Origin: Achromobacter xylosoxidans
Lineage (GTDB): Bacteria > Pseudomonadota > Gammaproteobacteria > Burkholderiales > Burkholderiaceae_B
NCBI RefSeq assembly: GCF_002192695.1
Contig: NZ_MTLG01000112.1
Span: 1 to 64,000 of the forward strand
Direction: 5' to 3'
DNA: 64,000 nt
Shown one piece after another: positions 1 to 9,745 of the stretch. The first letter of the stretch is position 1. Every line of letters begins with the position of its first letter. The position numbers and the translations under genes are program-made. The notes below the pieces were generated by a model. It saw only the letters and a program-made list of their open reading frames with translations, was not told where the DNA came from and did no database searches.

Positions 1-819
1 CATGACTGCCCAGCGCATGATGGTGTGCAGGTAGTTGAAGGGAATCATAGTCAGATACATAAAACCCGGACTGTTCGCGTCGTTGGCGAAAACGCGCTCC
101 TTGGAAAAGGCGAAGCTCTCGCGCTTGTTGCCGTCCACAGGCATGCAGTACAGGACCGCCTCCAGCACCGCCTGAGGCCCCTCTTCCATGTAGCGTCGCA
201 GGAATTCCCAGTGAGAATGGACATTCTCTAGACGGCTGGAGGCTATACAAAAGGCAAACGTCTCCCGCACCGTTACGCCATCAGCGTCAAGAATCAGCCC
301 GCGAACATCCCAATTTAACCAACCGAACGCACCTTTTCCTCGCCCGAGGGTGAAATATATTTTGTCCCACGGAACAGTCAGCGTGGTTCCATCCAATCGG
401 AACACATGCACCATGCGATTCTTACGGTCCAGCACAATCGGATAGTACGTCCAGCGGAATAACTCCTTGCATGCCGTCCACCCGCCTAATCCAACTAGCG
501 CGGAAAATGCGATGACCCCAAATATGAGCATTCCCCAGAGCCCATTATCGTCAGGTAAATCACCAAATAACGGTTCCACGGCGACATACAGCCCCCCCAG
601 GCCAACCAACACAATCAACGCCCCCACCAGCGCCATGAACCCGCGCCAGCCGTACCAACGATCAACCGAAACCAATCGATTGGAGTCCAATTTCACCACG
701 CACAATTGCGCTAAAAGCGGCACATCGAGCCGAGTCTTTTGCTTCAAATGATGCTGTCGATCGAAATCATTCAATGACCGATTGTTCGGAAACTTGGAGA
801 TAAAACCTGTGTAATCCAT
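1..819 (-). CDS. DUF6708-type membrane protein, 3' end cut by window edge
   Basis: The reading frame begins with ATG at 819 (MDYTGFISKF...) and stays open to position 1, so the C-terminus lies outside the window (273 residues visible). Two hydrophobic segments (about residues 58-78 and 93-113) are followed by a soluble part with Trp/Arg-rich stretches, the layout of DUF6708 proteins that are often found beside T6SS effector genes. Its ATG overlaps the TGA of the VasX-like effector gene (TGATG), so the two are translationally coupled. I infer an immunity or accessory role for the upstream pore-forming effector; the function of DUF6708 is not established. The GC content is visibly lower than in the tss genes. 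Confidence 0.7.
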   Translation of the reverse strand, partial: MDYTGFISKFPNNRSLNDFDRQHHLKQKTRLDVPLLAQLCVVKLDSNRLVSVDRWYGWRGFMALVGALIVLVGLGGLYVAVEPLFGDLPDDNGLWGMLIFGVIAFSALVGLGGWTACKELFRWTYYPIVLDRKNRMVHVFRLDGTTLTVPWDKIYFTLGRGKGAFGWLNWDVRGLILDADGVTVRETFAFCIASSRLENVHSHWEFLRRYMEEGPQAVLEAVLYCMPVDGNKRESFAFSKERVFANDANSPGFMYLTMIPFNYLHTIMRWAVM

Positions 820-3458
820 CACGTATCTCCACCAACAGCAAGACGGAGATTTCTTACCTCATCCGGAAGTCCGTGATACACCTCTGCCCCTTCCTTTTTA
901 TGATTGACGCCCCACTGGCAACGTTTGAGCCATTCCTGAAGCTTGTTGTCCTTATAGGATTCGATGAGGATAGAAATCAGGATCAGGATCGCGGACGCTA
1001 TCAACCCGACCAGTGTCAATGACCAAAAGAAGGCAGCGATGACCACAACGCTCACAACCGCCGAAGCAAGATACAACCCACCCATAAAGCCATTCTTCTC
1101 GATATCCCGCTGCTCCCGAGCACTCTTCAGGTCAAAAACCGCCATGATGATGCCAGAGATAACGCCGATTCGCCCTCCCCAACGTACAAGCAAATTCCCC
1201 GTAGTCTCGAATCCGACGCCGACTCCTAGCGACATGCCAGCGGTAGCCCGATTCTTCAACGCCGCCCCGACCACATCGGCCAACGTCCCTCCCATCCCTG
1301 CGATTCCAACCACGAATTTCCAACTTGCATCGCTGCTCTCGTGTGACATTGCGGTTTCCGTGTCCCGCCAAAGCTTGTACACCACGACAGCCTGAAAAAT
1401 TCCGCTGACGACGCCAACGCGCAAATCCGTATTGATGACCGAGCGCCAACGCGCCATTTCCTGAGCCTCGTACGCCTCGACAGTCATGACTGACTGAGCC
1501 AATCCTCTCGCCTTATCTGCCGGACGAGCATCGGAAGCGACGCTAGCCGCGGATTCGTTGTCCACCAACATGAACCACTTCTTCCTTTCCGTCCCTTCCA
1601 CCTGCTCGCCCTTGACCTCCAGGCGCCGCAACTCGTCCGCCACGGCTCGTTCCATTTGGCGTATATCCACCTTGGCACCGTGCTGACGCAGGAGCTCCCG
1701 AATTAGCGCCGCTCGAAACGCTTTCTTGCCGCCTTCGACTTCGACGATCGCCACGCTCTTCTGCGACACCAGCCCCAGATACATGGCCAACTTTCGAGCG
1801 GCGCCGCTATCCACTCCAAATTTAAGCACGCGCGTTATCGGCCCCATAACCTGCTCGAGCAAGCGTGCAGTCTTGTCCAACCGGCCATCGCTCAACACGC
1901 TCAGGCCGGTCTTGTAAGCCCCGTGCAGATTTCCCCAGGGAATCGCCTTCCAATCAACAGCCGCCTCATGCGCCTCAAGAACTTTTTCGGCAATCAGATC
2001 CTGATTGTGAAACATGGCGCGCAATAACAGATTCTTGGTATCAACCGGGTCTCCCTGCAACCACTCGACATACAGATCGAAGCAGGCCCGCTTGTCTTGC
2101 GTTCCGTCAATGCAAAGCGAAAATACGGTCTGAAAGACCTCGCCGCTATCCACGTTCCGGGAATCGTAGTTGCACTCAAACGACGAGATCGTCTTCTCGC
2201 ACTTCATCCAGGCCACATGGGCCTGTGCCATCGGGATGATGGTGTCGGAATCGAACTTCGCCATGCGCGCGTCGAACCCGTTCTGCCATTCAACGCGCGC
2301 ATTCTCATCGTATTTTTCGAGATACTTCTTCCAGGAATCATGTCGAACCTGACTCCTTTCCTGGGCAGTCGGATAGCGTAGCTCTTCCGCCTCGGCCTTG
2401 CGCCGCTCCTGGTGTCCCGGTATCAGCAAATCCGCCAACAGCGTCCCGGCAGCCAAGCCAGCCGCCCCGCTCCCTCCCGGGCCCGACGCCATGCCAGGCG
2501 AGGTCGTTCCGTAGACCGACTGATTTACCGCATCGTTGCCTCTTTTCCGAAGAAAATCGGTCTCGGCGGTCTGCATCACAATCTCGCGCAACGACTCGAT
2601 GGACTTCGAGATGGTAAGCGGGCGTTCGTCCGCCTTGTTCGACACGAACTCATCAAAACGCATGCGCATCAACCTAGCCAGGTCCTGCATGATTCCCGTA
2701 CTGTCCGGCAAAGCCAGCATCAGCCCATTGCCAGGCGAGAACGCTTCAGCCGCGTCCTCGATCATCCCGCCCATCCAACCATGCACGTCGTAGTAGCCGA
2801 TGGTGCTCCATCCCAGCAGCTGCTGCTTGCCGTAGGGGTCCAGTTCCCGCTTGCGATGCACCACATAATCGGCGGCCGTGTCCTTCAGGGTCTTGATGCT
2901 CTTGGCTTGAGGGTGCTTCTTGCCACTGAGCCAGGCCTGCACGTCGAACTTGAACATGTGCCGCTCGCGCATGTCGGCGCCCTTCTTGCCCTTGTGCGCC
3001 TTGCACACATCCTTGGTCCACTGCACGTCCGAAAACGCCAACCATACGAATGTCGCTTTTTTGGCGTTCGGAATCGTCAGCAGCGAAGCCTTGGCTTCGT
3101 GGTCCATCGTGCAAGTAAAGGTCCGGTCGCAGTCCTGCACCGGCTTGTCGAGATCGAAGTTGTACAGGGTGGCATTTTCGTTGACGTAGTAGCCCTTCAG
3201 CTCCGAGCGCGCCTCGTCATAGACGTACAGATAGCCCGGACGCAGCAGGCGCACGCCATAACGTGCGCTGTCGCCCAGGGGCCGCTCTGCCAGCTGCGGC
3301 GTGTTCAGGTCGCCGTCCAGCGCCGGAAAAGCGCCGTCGTTCTTCAGCACCGCGTAGCGCAGCGGCATGATGGGCAGGCCGATCCGGTGAAACGGGCAAT
3401 CCTCTCCGCAATCCAGCGACGAGCGCTTCTTCCCGCAGTTCTTTGCATCATCGGCCAT
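819..3458 (-). CDS. VasX-like T6SS effector (BTH_I2691 family), putative pore-forming toxin
   Basis: This 879-residue protein starts with a Cys-rich N-terminus followed by GLPIMPLRYAVL, the hallmark of the VasX N-terminal region (BTH_I2691 family T6SS effectors). A Gly/Ala-rich segment lies near residues 325-345. The last 200 or so residues contain four or five hydrophobic helices rich in Gly and Val, consistent with membrane insertion. I chose ATG 3458 because GGAGAG lies just upstream; an in-frame extension to 3533 has no such support. It overlaps the DUF4123 gene by 11 nt and follows vgrG1-DUF4123, the classical carrier-adaptor-effector order, so it is probably loaded on VgrG1. GC falls toward the 3' end, suggesting exchange of the toxic tail. 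Pore formation is inferred from VasX, not seen directly. Confidence 0.85.
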   Translation of the reverse strand: MADDAKNCGKKRSSLDCGEDCPFHRIGLPIMPLRYAVLKNDGAFPALDGDLNTPQLAERPLGDSARYGVRLLRPGYLYVYDEARSELKGYYVNENATLYNFDLDKPVQDCDRTFTCTMDHEAKASLLTIPNAKKATFVWLAFSDVQWTKDVCKAHKGKKGADMRERHMFKFDVQAWLSGKKHPQAKSIKTLKDTAADYVVHRKRELDPYGKQQLLGWSTIGYYDVHGWMGGMIEDAAEAFSPGNGLMLALPDSTGIMQDLARLMRMRFDEFVSNKADERPLTISKSIESLREIVMQTAETDFLRKRGNDAVNQSVYGTTSPGMASGPGGSGAAGLAAGTLLADLLIPGHQERRKAEAEELRYPTAQERSQVRHDSWKKYLEKYDENARVEWQNGFDARMAKFDSDTIIPMAQAHVAWMKCEKTISSFECNYDSRNVDSGEVFQTVFSLCIDGTQDKRACFDLYVEWLQGDPVDTKNLLLRAMFHNQDLIAEKVLEAHEAAVDWKAIPWGNLHGAYKTGLSVLSDGRLDKTARLLEQVMGPITRVLKFGVDSGAARKLAMYLGLVSQKSVAIVEVEGGKKAFRAALIRELLRQHGAKVDIRQMERAVADELRRLEVKGEQVEGTERKKWFMLVDNESAASVASDARPADKARGLAQSVMTVEAYEAQEMARWRSVINTDLRVGVVSGIFQAVVVYKLWRDTETAMSHESSDASWKFVVGIAGMGGTLADVVGAALKNRATAGMSLGVGVGFETTGNLLVRWGGRIGVISGIIMAVFDLKSAREQRDIEKNGFMGGLYLASAVVSVVVIAAFFWSLTLVGLIASAILILISILIESYKDNKLQEWLKRCQWGVNHKKEGAEVYHGLPDEVRNLRLAVGGDT

Positions 3459-4293
3459 CGGGCTCTCCAGTTCGTTCCATATCCGCGCGCACTCGGGACC
3501 AGTCTTCATCCGACAGGTCCTGGATCGCGGCAAGGTAGGGGTAATCGTCTTCGGGCTGCATCGCCGCCAGGCAGGCGCGGACCCGCTCGTGCCGATGGAA
3601 GGCGGGGTGTATCTCCAGGGCGTGGCGCGCGAACGCCTTGCGTTCCTCCGCCGAGTCCAGGCCCAGGTCGCGGGCGGTGCGGAAATGCCCCATCACGGCC
3701 TGACCCACGGCGACGCGCCCCTGCGGTTCAAACGTCTCTAGGCCTGCCAGCACTTCGTTCAACGCCTGCACCTGGGTCAGCGCGAAGGATTGCTCGGCGC
3801 TCAGCCGCGGGCGCAACGCCGCCTCGGCGTCGGGGCGCGCCACGGCGCGCCATGCGCCATCCAGGTGGAACGCGAAGCGCTGCACCGGCCCGCAAAGCCA
3901 GGCCAGTTGCGCCGGGTCCAGCATCCACGGCAGCTGGACCAACACGCGCGGGTCGAAAAAACGGAAGAAGCACGGCCCCTGGCCTGCGATGTCGACGATC
4001 ATCCGCGAACGCAGATGCGCGGCCACGGCATCGGCGGGCTGATCGGACTGAAGCAGCAGCCCCAGCCACAGATCCCCGCTATCGAGCAAGGCCTGGTTCA
4101 GGCTGGCCAGCGCCTGCGCCTTGTCCGCCGCTGCCATGGCGGACAGATCCACCAACCGGGGCATGAGCCCCGGCATTTTCCGCAGCGCAGGCGGCACCAG
4201 GGCTTCGGCCTGGACGCAGGCCGGCACGCCGGCCGTCCGCTCGTCCTGGATGAGGCCATAGCCATAGGCGCTGAACGCCTGGTAATCAAGCAT
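3448..4293 (-). CDS. DUF4123 domain adaptor/chaperone for T6SS effector
   Basis: This 281-residue protein carries the DUF4123 core with FFRFFDPRVL near residue 110 and a Trp-rich stretch after it. DUF4123 proteins (Tec/TAP chaperones) bind a specific effector and help load it on the cognate VgrG; they are not secreted. The gene lies 17 nt after vgrG1 and overlaps the VasX-like effector gene by 11 nt, which makes those two its likely partners. The start at 4293 gives the normal family N-terminus (MLDYQAFS); the upstream in-frame extension is Arg/Ala-rich noise. Confidence 0.88.
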   Translation of the reverse strand: MLDYQAFSAYGYGLIQDERTAGVPACVQAEALVPPALRKMPGLMPRLVDLSAMAAADKAQALASLNQALLDSGDLWLGLLLQSDQPADAVAAHLRSRMIVDIAGQGPCFFRFFDPRVLVQLPWMLDPAQLAWLCGPVQRFAFHLDGAWRAVARPDAEAALRPRLSAEQSFALTQVQALNEVLAGLETFEPQGRVAVGQAVMGHFRTARDLGLDSAEERKAFARHALEIHPAFHRHERVRACLAAMQPEDDYPYLAAIQDLSDEDWSRVRADMERTGEPDGR

Positions 4294-4310
4294 GCCGCCG
4301 TCCTCCCGCC

Positions 4311-7013
4311 TCAGCCCAGCGGCACCACGGCGCCGCCGCGCTGGGCCGCGCCGCGCACGCGCGCTTCGCACAAGGGACTGGCTTCGTTGAAGGCCAGATT
4401 CGCCTGGCTGCTTTCCGGGCCGACCCAGTTATGCACGCCGGCCTTCAACTCGACCTTCCCCGGCGCGTGCAGCTGGATTCCGCCGCCTTCCACGCGTACA
4501 TAGGCGCCGCCAGCCGTCGCCAGCACGCGCTTGGCCGCCTGCACGGTCACGCCGGCCTGCGCCGACGCGAAGGTCACCGCCTTTTCCGCGGACAAAGTCA
4601 TCTTGGCGTCCTGGCTGTGCAGGCGCAGCTTGCCGCCCGCCGCATGCAGCAGCAGCCCCTGACCCTGCACCGGGCTGCCGCCGGACGCCTTGCGGCCGAG
4701 CGTGAACAGCACCGCGCCGCCGGCCACGCCCATTGCCAGGTTGGCGCTGCTGGCCCAGTTCACGTCCGGCGCCACCTGCGCCAACGTCGCCCCGGCCGCC
4801 AGGAAGGCGTCCGCCGGGGTGTACTGCCCGATGCCGCTGGGCGCGCTCACCTGCAACTGTGGCTCGCTATAGGCCGCAACGGGCTCGCCCTCGGGCGCGT
4901 CCTGCTTCGCGTCGATAACCTCCAGCACATGTTTCAACGCATCCTGCGCCGGCAGTGTTTCCGGATCGTCTTCCAGCACCGCTTTCTGGCGCGTTGCCGC
5001 CTGCGCCAATTCGTCGGCCACGCGCATCGCGTTCTCGATCTGCAGGCCCGCCTCCTCGCTGTCCAGCAGCGCACCCTTGGCGTTCTTGCGCAGGTCCGCG
5101 CTGATCAGCAGCCCGGCGCCGCCGCGCAGCGCCACCGCCTCGCGGGTCGACAGCTCCGCGCCGTGGCCCAGGTCCTGCAGTCGTTCGTTGTCGCGCTGCT
5201 GCTTGACGTGGCCCAGGTTCAGGCGGCTCTCGGCCTGCGTGGTCGAAGCCGTCAGGCGCGATTGTCCCGGCGTGTCGTCGTGCACCAGCTGGTTGTAGCC
5301 GCCGGTGCCCTGCCCGCTGCTGGCGAGCGCCTGCGTCTTGAAGCCGGACATCACCACGTTGTGCGCATGGCCGTCGGCGCCGCCCGCGAACCAGGCGGGC
5401 GCGTTGCCGGTGGCATTGGCCGCGCCGCCCTGCACCTGATTGTGCGAAGCATCCTCGGCGCCCGCGCCGTTGTAGAGCGCGCCAACCACCACGGGCCGGT
5501 CGATGTCGCCGTGCAAAAACTCGACCAGCACTTCCTGGCCGACGCGCGGCACGAAGTTGCCGCCCCAGTCGCCGCCCGCCACGGCTTCCGCCACCCGCAC
5601 CCACGTGCCCAGTTCGTCCTTGGCGGGCGCGTTCTCGTCGCCCGAAGGATGTTCCAGGCGGCTGCTGGAAGCCTTGCCGCGCTGCCAATGGAACTGCACC
5701 TTGACGCGGTGGTCACGGTCGGTATGCACCGGCGCCTCGGCGCCCACCACCAGCGCCGTCTGCGCGCCGTACACGGTGGGGCGAGGATGCAGGCGTTCGC
5801 CATGCCCGTCGCGCGTGGCCTTGCGGAATTCCGTATCGATGCCTATGCAGGTAAAGGTGTTGCGGTAGAAGTCGGCCTCGGCGGCTTGCGGACCGCTCTC
5901 GCCCAGCACCTCGCGCACGGCGCGGCCCAGGTCCTCGTCGAAGTTGTTGCGGGCCTCGTGCCGCACGGCGATCGCCACATAGGCGGCCCCGCCCTGCTGG
6001 AAATGCCCGGTCAGCTCGAAGCGCTGGCCCGGCGCCAGCGTACGCACGGTGCCCGCGCCCTCGCAGCTATCCTGGCCCACGCGCAGCGCGGCCAGCGCAA
6101 TGTGCGCCAGGCGCTCGCCCTGCGCGCTGTCCTCGTAGGCGTACTGACCGGGATAGTCGTTGACGACCAGATCCATCGCGCCCTTCGCGGCGCCGCCCTC
6201 GACCTGCGCCGCCACCGGCCTGGCCTGGGCGCTGCGGTAATCCCAGCTGGCCATGCGCACCGCATTGGTCTGCCAGCGCGCGCGCCGGCTCCATTGCTGG
6301 ATGCTGTCCTCGGTCTCCGTGACGTCGGCACGGGCAAAGCGCACGCTGGCCTGCGGGCCGGGCTGGAAGGCGCCGTTATGGTCGGCGATGATCAGCGTGT
6401 GGCTGCCATCGCCCTCGCCGGCCTCGTGCTCCACCCAGTAGAACAAGCCCTCTTCCGCCAGCAGGCGCTCAACGAAGGCATGGTCGGTTTCGCGGTACTG
6501 CACGGTCAGGCTGCGCTGCGCGTAGGCGGCGCGGTCCTTCACCACCCAGCGCCATTGCGGAGCGATGCCCCCCTGATCCTTGTAGTCGCCGAAGATGCTG
6601 TCGACGATTTCGAAGACGGTCTTGTCCTGATAGGCAAAGCTGTCACGGCGCGCGCGCAGAAACGCGAGCCAGGGCTCCAGCGTCAGTCCATAGCGCGCCA
6701 GCCCGCCGTTGGCGCCCAGGAACTCCGCCGCCGTGATGTAGCCGTTCCAGACCCGGGGCTGCTCGCGGCCCAGCGCGGTCTGCAGGCGCAGGGTCGCCGG
6801 CTTGCCCAGCAGTTCGGACAAGGGGATGCCGGCATTGTCGGACAGGGCGGTCAGTTCCAGCCGGAACGCGCCGTCCGACAAGGTCTCCGTGGCGGACAGC
6901 GTTTCCGCGACGAGCCGGTTGGCGCCCAGCGGGGTGCGCAGATCCAGCAGGCGGTTGGCCTGATCGACCGATGCGATCGACATTCGGGAAAGGCCGGCGG
7001 TATCCATGGGCAT
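4311..7013 (-). CDS. vgrG: VgrG spike protein 1 (TssI)
   Basis: This 900-residue VgrG has the gp27-like base (about residues 25-380, including VQYRETDHAFVERLLAEEGL), a gp5-like OB fold with FHWQRGKASS and FVPRVGQEVLVEFLHGD, and a DUF2345 beta-helix extension after about residue 640. There is no separate toxin domain; a tail of about 40 residues follows the beta-helix and may dock the DUF4123/effector pair. VgrG trimers cap the Hcp tube and puncture the target membrane. The gene lies 14 nt after clpV. ATG 7013 is used (ATG 7007 is also possible); the longer frame reads back into clpV without family similarity. Confidence 0.95.
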   Translation of the reverse strand: MPMDTAGLSRMSIASVDQANRLLDLRTPLGANRLVAETLSATETLSDGAFRLELTALSDNAGIPLSELLGKPATLRLQTALGREQPRVWNGYITAAEFLGANGGLARYGLTLEPWLAFLRARRDSFAYQDKTVFEIVDSIFGDYKDQGGIAPQWRWVVKDRAAYAQRSLTVQYRETDHAFVERLLAEEGLFYWVEHEAGEGDGSHTLIIADHNGAFQPGPQASVRFARADVTETEDSIQQWSRRARWQTNAVRMASWDYRSAQARPVAAQVEGGAAKGAMDLVVNDYPGQYAYEDSAQGERLAHIALAALRVGQDSCEGAGTVRTLAPGQRFELTGHFQQGGAAYVAIAVRHEARNNFDEDLGRAVREVLGESGPQAAEADFYRNTFTCIGIDTEFRKATRDGHGERLHPRPTVYGAQTALVVGAEAPVHTDRDHRVKVQFHWQRGKASSSRLEHPSGDENAPAKDELGTWVRVAEAVAGGDWGGNFVPRVGQEVLVEFLHGDIDRPVVVGALYNGAGAEDASHNQVQGGAANATGNAPAWFAGGADGHAHNVVMSGFKTQALASSGQGTGGYNQLVHDDTPGQSRLTASTTQAESRLNLGHVKQQRDNERLQDLGHGAELSTREAVALRGGAGLLISADLRKNAKGALLDSEEAGLQIENAMRVADELAQAATRQKAVLEDDPETLPAQDALKHVLEVIDAKQDAPEGEPVAAYSEPQLQVSAPSGIGQYTPADAFLAAGATLAQVAPDVNWASSANLAMGVAGGAVLFTLGRKASGGSPVQGQGLLLHAAGGKLRLHSQDAKMTLSAEKAVTFASAQAGVTVQAAKRVLATAGGAYVRVEGGGIQLHAPGKVELKAGVHNWVGPESSQANLAFNEASPLCEARVRGAAQRGGAVVPLG

Positions 7014-7027
7014 GTCAGACTCCGGCG

Positions 7028-9727
7028 TCAGGCAAGGCGATAGCGGAATTCGCCGTTCTTGCCGGCGGTCACGCGGATGCGGTCGATGGCCTCGCCCTGC
7101 GCCATGCGGCCCAGCACCTGTTCCGCGATCTGCGGCAACAGCGTGCCGTTCAAGATGTGGTCGACGTTGCGCGCGCCGGTATCCACCTCGGTGCAGCGCG
7201 CCAGCACGGCCTCCACCAGCGCCTCGTCCCACTCGAAGGCGGCGCGGTGGTTGGCCTGGACCCGCTGGGCGATGCGCCCAAGCTTCAGCCCGATGATGCG
7301 GACCAAGGCGTCGTCGTCCACCGGGTAGTAGGCGATGGTCTTCATGCGCCCCAGGAAGGCGGGCTTGAAGGCCTTGTACAACTGCGGCGCCAACAGTTCC
7401 TGCAAGGCCTCGGGATCGGGCCGTTCCTCGGCGCTCTTGTTCATGCAGGCCTGCATGATGGCCGAGGATCCGACGTTGGAGGTCAGGATGATGAGCGTGT
7501 TGCGGAAATCGATCTCGCGGCCTTCGGCGTCATCCATCACGCCCTTGTCGAATACCTGGAAGAACAGCTCCAGCACGTCGGGATGGGCCTTCTCGATCTC
7601 GTCCAGCAGCACCACGCTGTAGGGCTGGCGGCGCACCGCCTCGGTCAGCACCCCGCCCTCGCCGTAGCCCACGTAGCCCGGCGGCGAGCCCTTCAGGCCC
7701 GATACGCTGTGGGCCTCCTGGTACTCGCTCATGTTGATGGTGACCAGCTTGCGTTCGCCGCCATACAGCACGTCGGCCACGGCCAGCGCGGTTTCGGTCT
7801 TGCCCACGCCCGAGGGGCCGATGAAGAGGAACACGCCCTTGGGCTTGTTGGGGTCTTCCAGGCCGGCGCGCGCGGTGCGCACGCGCTGCGCAATGGCGTG
7901 CAAGGCATGGTCCTGGCCGATGACGCGTTCGGCAAGCAGGGGCTGCAGTTCCAGCACGGTACGGATTTCATCGTTGACCATGCGGCCCAGCGGGATGCCG
8001 GTCCAGGCCGACACGATCTCGGCGATGACCTGCGCGTCCACGAAGGCAGGCACCAGCGGCGCCTCGCCCTGCAAAGCGCGCAGCTGCTGCTGCAATTCGG
8101 CCAGTTGCGCCTGGCCCGGCGTGGCGGCGGGTTCGGCCGTCTTGCCCGAGCGGCGCTTGCCGGCGGGCTCCGGCGCGGCTTCCACACCCGTCGCCTCGAG
8201 TTCCTCGCGCAGCGCGTGGATCTGCCTGACCAGCTCGCTTTCCCGCGCCAGCCGCGCTTCCGCGTCCGTCAACGCGACACGCGTGGCGTCCATTTCCTGG
8301 TCCAGCTCGCGCAAGCGCGCGGATTGCGCTGCGCCTGCCGCGGCCTCGCGGCGCAAGGCAACGCGCTCGGTCTCCAGGCGCGCCAGGCGGTGGCGCGCGT
8401 CGTCGATCAGCGCCGGCGTGGCGCTGCGGCCCAGGGCCACGCGCGCGCAGGCCGTGTCCAGCACGCTGACAGCCTTGTCCGGCAGCTGGCGGCCGCTGAT
8501 ATAGCGGTGCGACAGGCGCGCCGCGGCCACGATGGCCTCGTCCAGCACGCGCACGCCAAAGTGCTGTTCCATCAGCGGCGCCATGCCGCGCAGCATGCTC
8601 GCGGCCAGCTCCTCGCTGGGCTCTTCCACTTTCACGACCTGGAAGCGGCGCGCCAGCGCGGCATCCTTTTCAAAGTACTTCTTGTATTCGCTCCAGGTGG
8701 TCGCGGCGATGGTGCGCAGTTCGCCGCGTGCCAATGCCGGCTTGAGCAGGTTGGCCGCGTCGTTCTGCCCGGCCTGCCCGCCCGCGCCTATCATGGTGTG
8801 GGCTTCATCGATGAACAGGATGATGGGCGTGGAGCTCTGCTTGACCTCGTCGATCACGTTCTTCAGGCGGTTCTCGAACTCGCCCTTGACGCTGGCGCCG
8901 GCCTGCAGCAGGCCCATGTCCAGCGTGCGCAGCGCCACGCCCGCCAGCGCCGGCGGCACGTCGCCCGCCACGATGCGCAGCGCCAGCCCCTCGACCACCG
9001 CGGTCTTGCCCACGCCGGCCTCGCCGGTCAGGATCGGATTGTTCTGGCGGCGGCGCGTCAGGATGTCGATCATCTGGCGGATCTCGGCATCGCGGCCGAT
9101 CACCGGATCGATCTTGCCCTCGCGCGCGCGCTCGGTCAGATTGGCGGTGTACTGGTCCAGCGCCGGCGTCTTGGACAGGCCTGCAGCCGGGGCCGCGCCA
9201 TCCTGCCCGGCGTCGCCCGCCGGGCTGTCGCCCAGCGCCACCGACTGGCCTGCCTCTTCGGAGCCGGCAGTCAACGCGGTGAAATCATGCTTCAGCTCGT
9301 CCAGCCGGAACGATTCGAACAGGCGCGATCCGCGGCGCGCCAATTGGGCCAGGTCGGGCTCGGTCAGCAAGGCCAGCAGCAGATGGCCGGAACGGATGCG
9401 CGTGGTCTGCGTGTCCAGCGAGGCGATCAACCAGGCATGTTCGAACAGCCGCGGCAGATGCGGCGAAAACACCGGCGTGCGCGTGTTGCCGTTCTTGAAG
9501 CCTCGAATCTCGGCATTCAGGTCCGCTTCCAGCACTGAAGCTTCTATGCCGCTGCGCCGCGCCACCATGCTGAAGTCGCTCGCTGGTTTTTCCAGCAGGG
9601 CCAGGAACAGGTGTTCCAGGTCCACCTCATAATGCCCCTGGGCCATGCACAGGCTGGCGGCGCGCTCGGCCGCCTGACGGCAGGTCTGGTTGAGCTTTCC
9701 AATCAGGGTCTTCAAGGGTGTGGCCAT
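7028..9727 (-). CDS. clpV: ClpV (TssH) AAA+ ATPase of T6SS
   Basis: This 899-residue Clp-type ATPase disassembles contracted TssB/TssC sheath so that subunits can be reused. It has an N-terminal Clp_N domain, a first AAA+ module with Walker A GEAGVGKT at residues 235-242 and Walker B LFIDEAHT, a coiled-coil middle region (about 410-560), and a second module with Walker A GPSGVGKT at 637-644 and VVLLDEIEKAHPD. The length and the GSPPGYVGYGEGG pore region match the T6SS ClpV subfamily rather than ClpB. It lies 18 nt downstream of tssG in the leftward tss operon. Confidence 0.97.
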   Translation of the reverse strand: MATPLKTLIGKLNQTCRQAAERAASLCMAQGHYEVDLEHLFLALLEKPASDFSMVARRSGIEASVLEADLNAEIRGFKNGNTRTPVFSPHLPRLFEHAWLIASLDTQTTRIRSGHLLLALLTEPDLAQLARRGSRLFESFRLDELKHDFTALTAGSEEAGQSVALGDSPAGDAGQDGAAPAAGLSKTPALDQYTANLTERAREGKIDPVIGRDAEIRQMIDILTRRRQNNPILTGEAGVGKTAVVEGLALRIVAGDVPPALAGVALRTLDMGLLQAGASVKGEFENRLKNVIDEVKQSSTPIILFIDEAHTMIGAGGQAGQNDAANLLKPALARGELRTIAATTWSEYKKYFEKDAALARRFQVVKVEEPSEELAASMLRGMAPLMEQHFGVRVLDEAIVAAARLSHRYISGRQLPDKAVSVLDTACARVALGRSATPALIDDARHRLARLETERVALRREAAAGAAQSARLRELDQEMDATRVALTDAEARLARESELVRQIHALREELEATGVEAAPEPAGKRRSGKTAEPAATPGQAQLAELQQQLRALQGEAPLVPAFVDAQVIAEIVSAWTGIPLGRMVNDEIRTVLELQPLLAERVIGQDHALHAIAQRVRTARAGLEDPNKPKGVFLFIGPSGVGKTETALAVADVLYGGERKLVTINMSEYQEAHSVSGLKGSPPGYVGYGEGGVLTEAVRRQPYSVVLLDEIEKAHPDVLELFFQVFDKGVMDDAEGREIDFRNTLIILTSNVGSSAIMQACMNKSAEERPDPEALQELLAPQLYKAFKPAFLGRMKTIAYYPVDDDALVRIIGLKLGRIAQRVQANHRAAFEWDEALVEAVLARCTEVDTGARNVDHILNGTLLPQIAEQVLGRMAQGEAIDRIRVTAGKNGEFRYRLA

Positions 9728-9745
9728 GTTCTAGGTCGTCTAGTC

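Noticed and set aside
6971..9538. Very long open frames opposite clpV, vgrG1, tssM, vgrG3 and the oxidoreductase gene
   Set aside because: They are antisense to strongly conserved genes, have Ala/Arg/His/Gln-rich composition typical of high-GC shadow frames and show no domain motifs.
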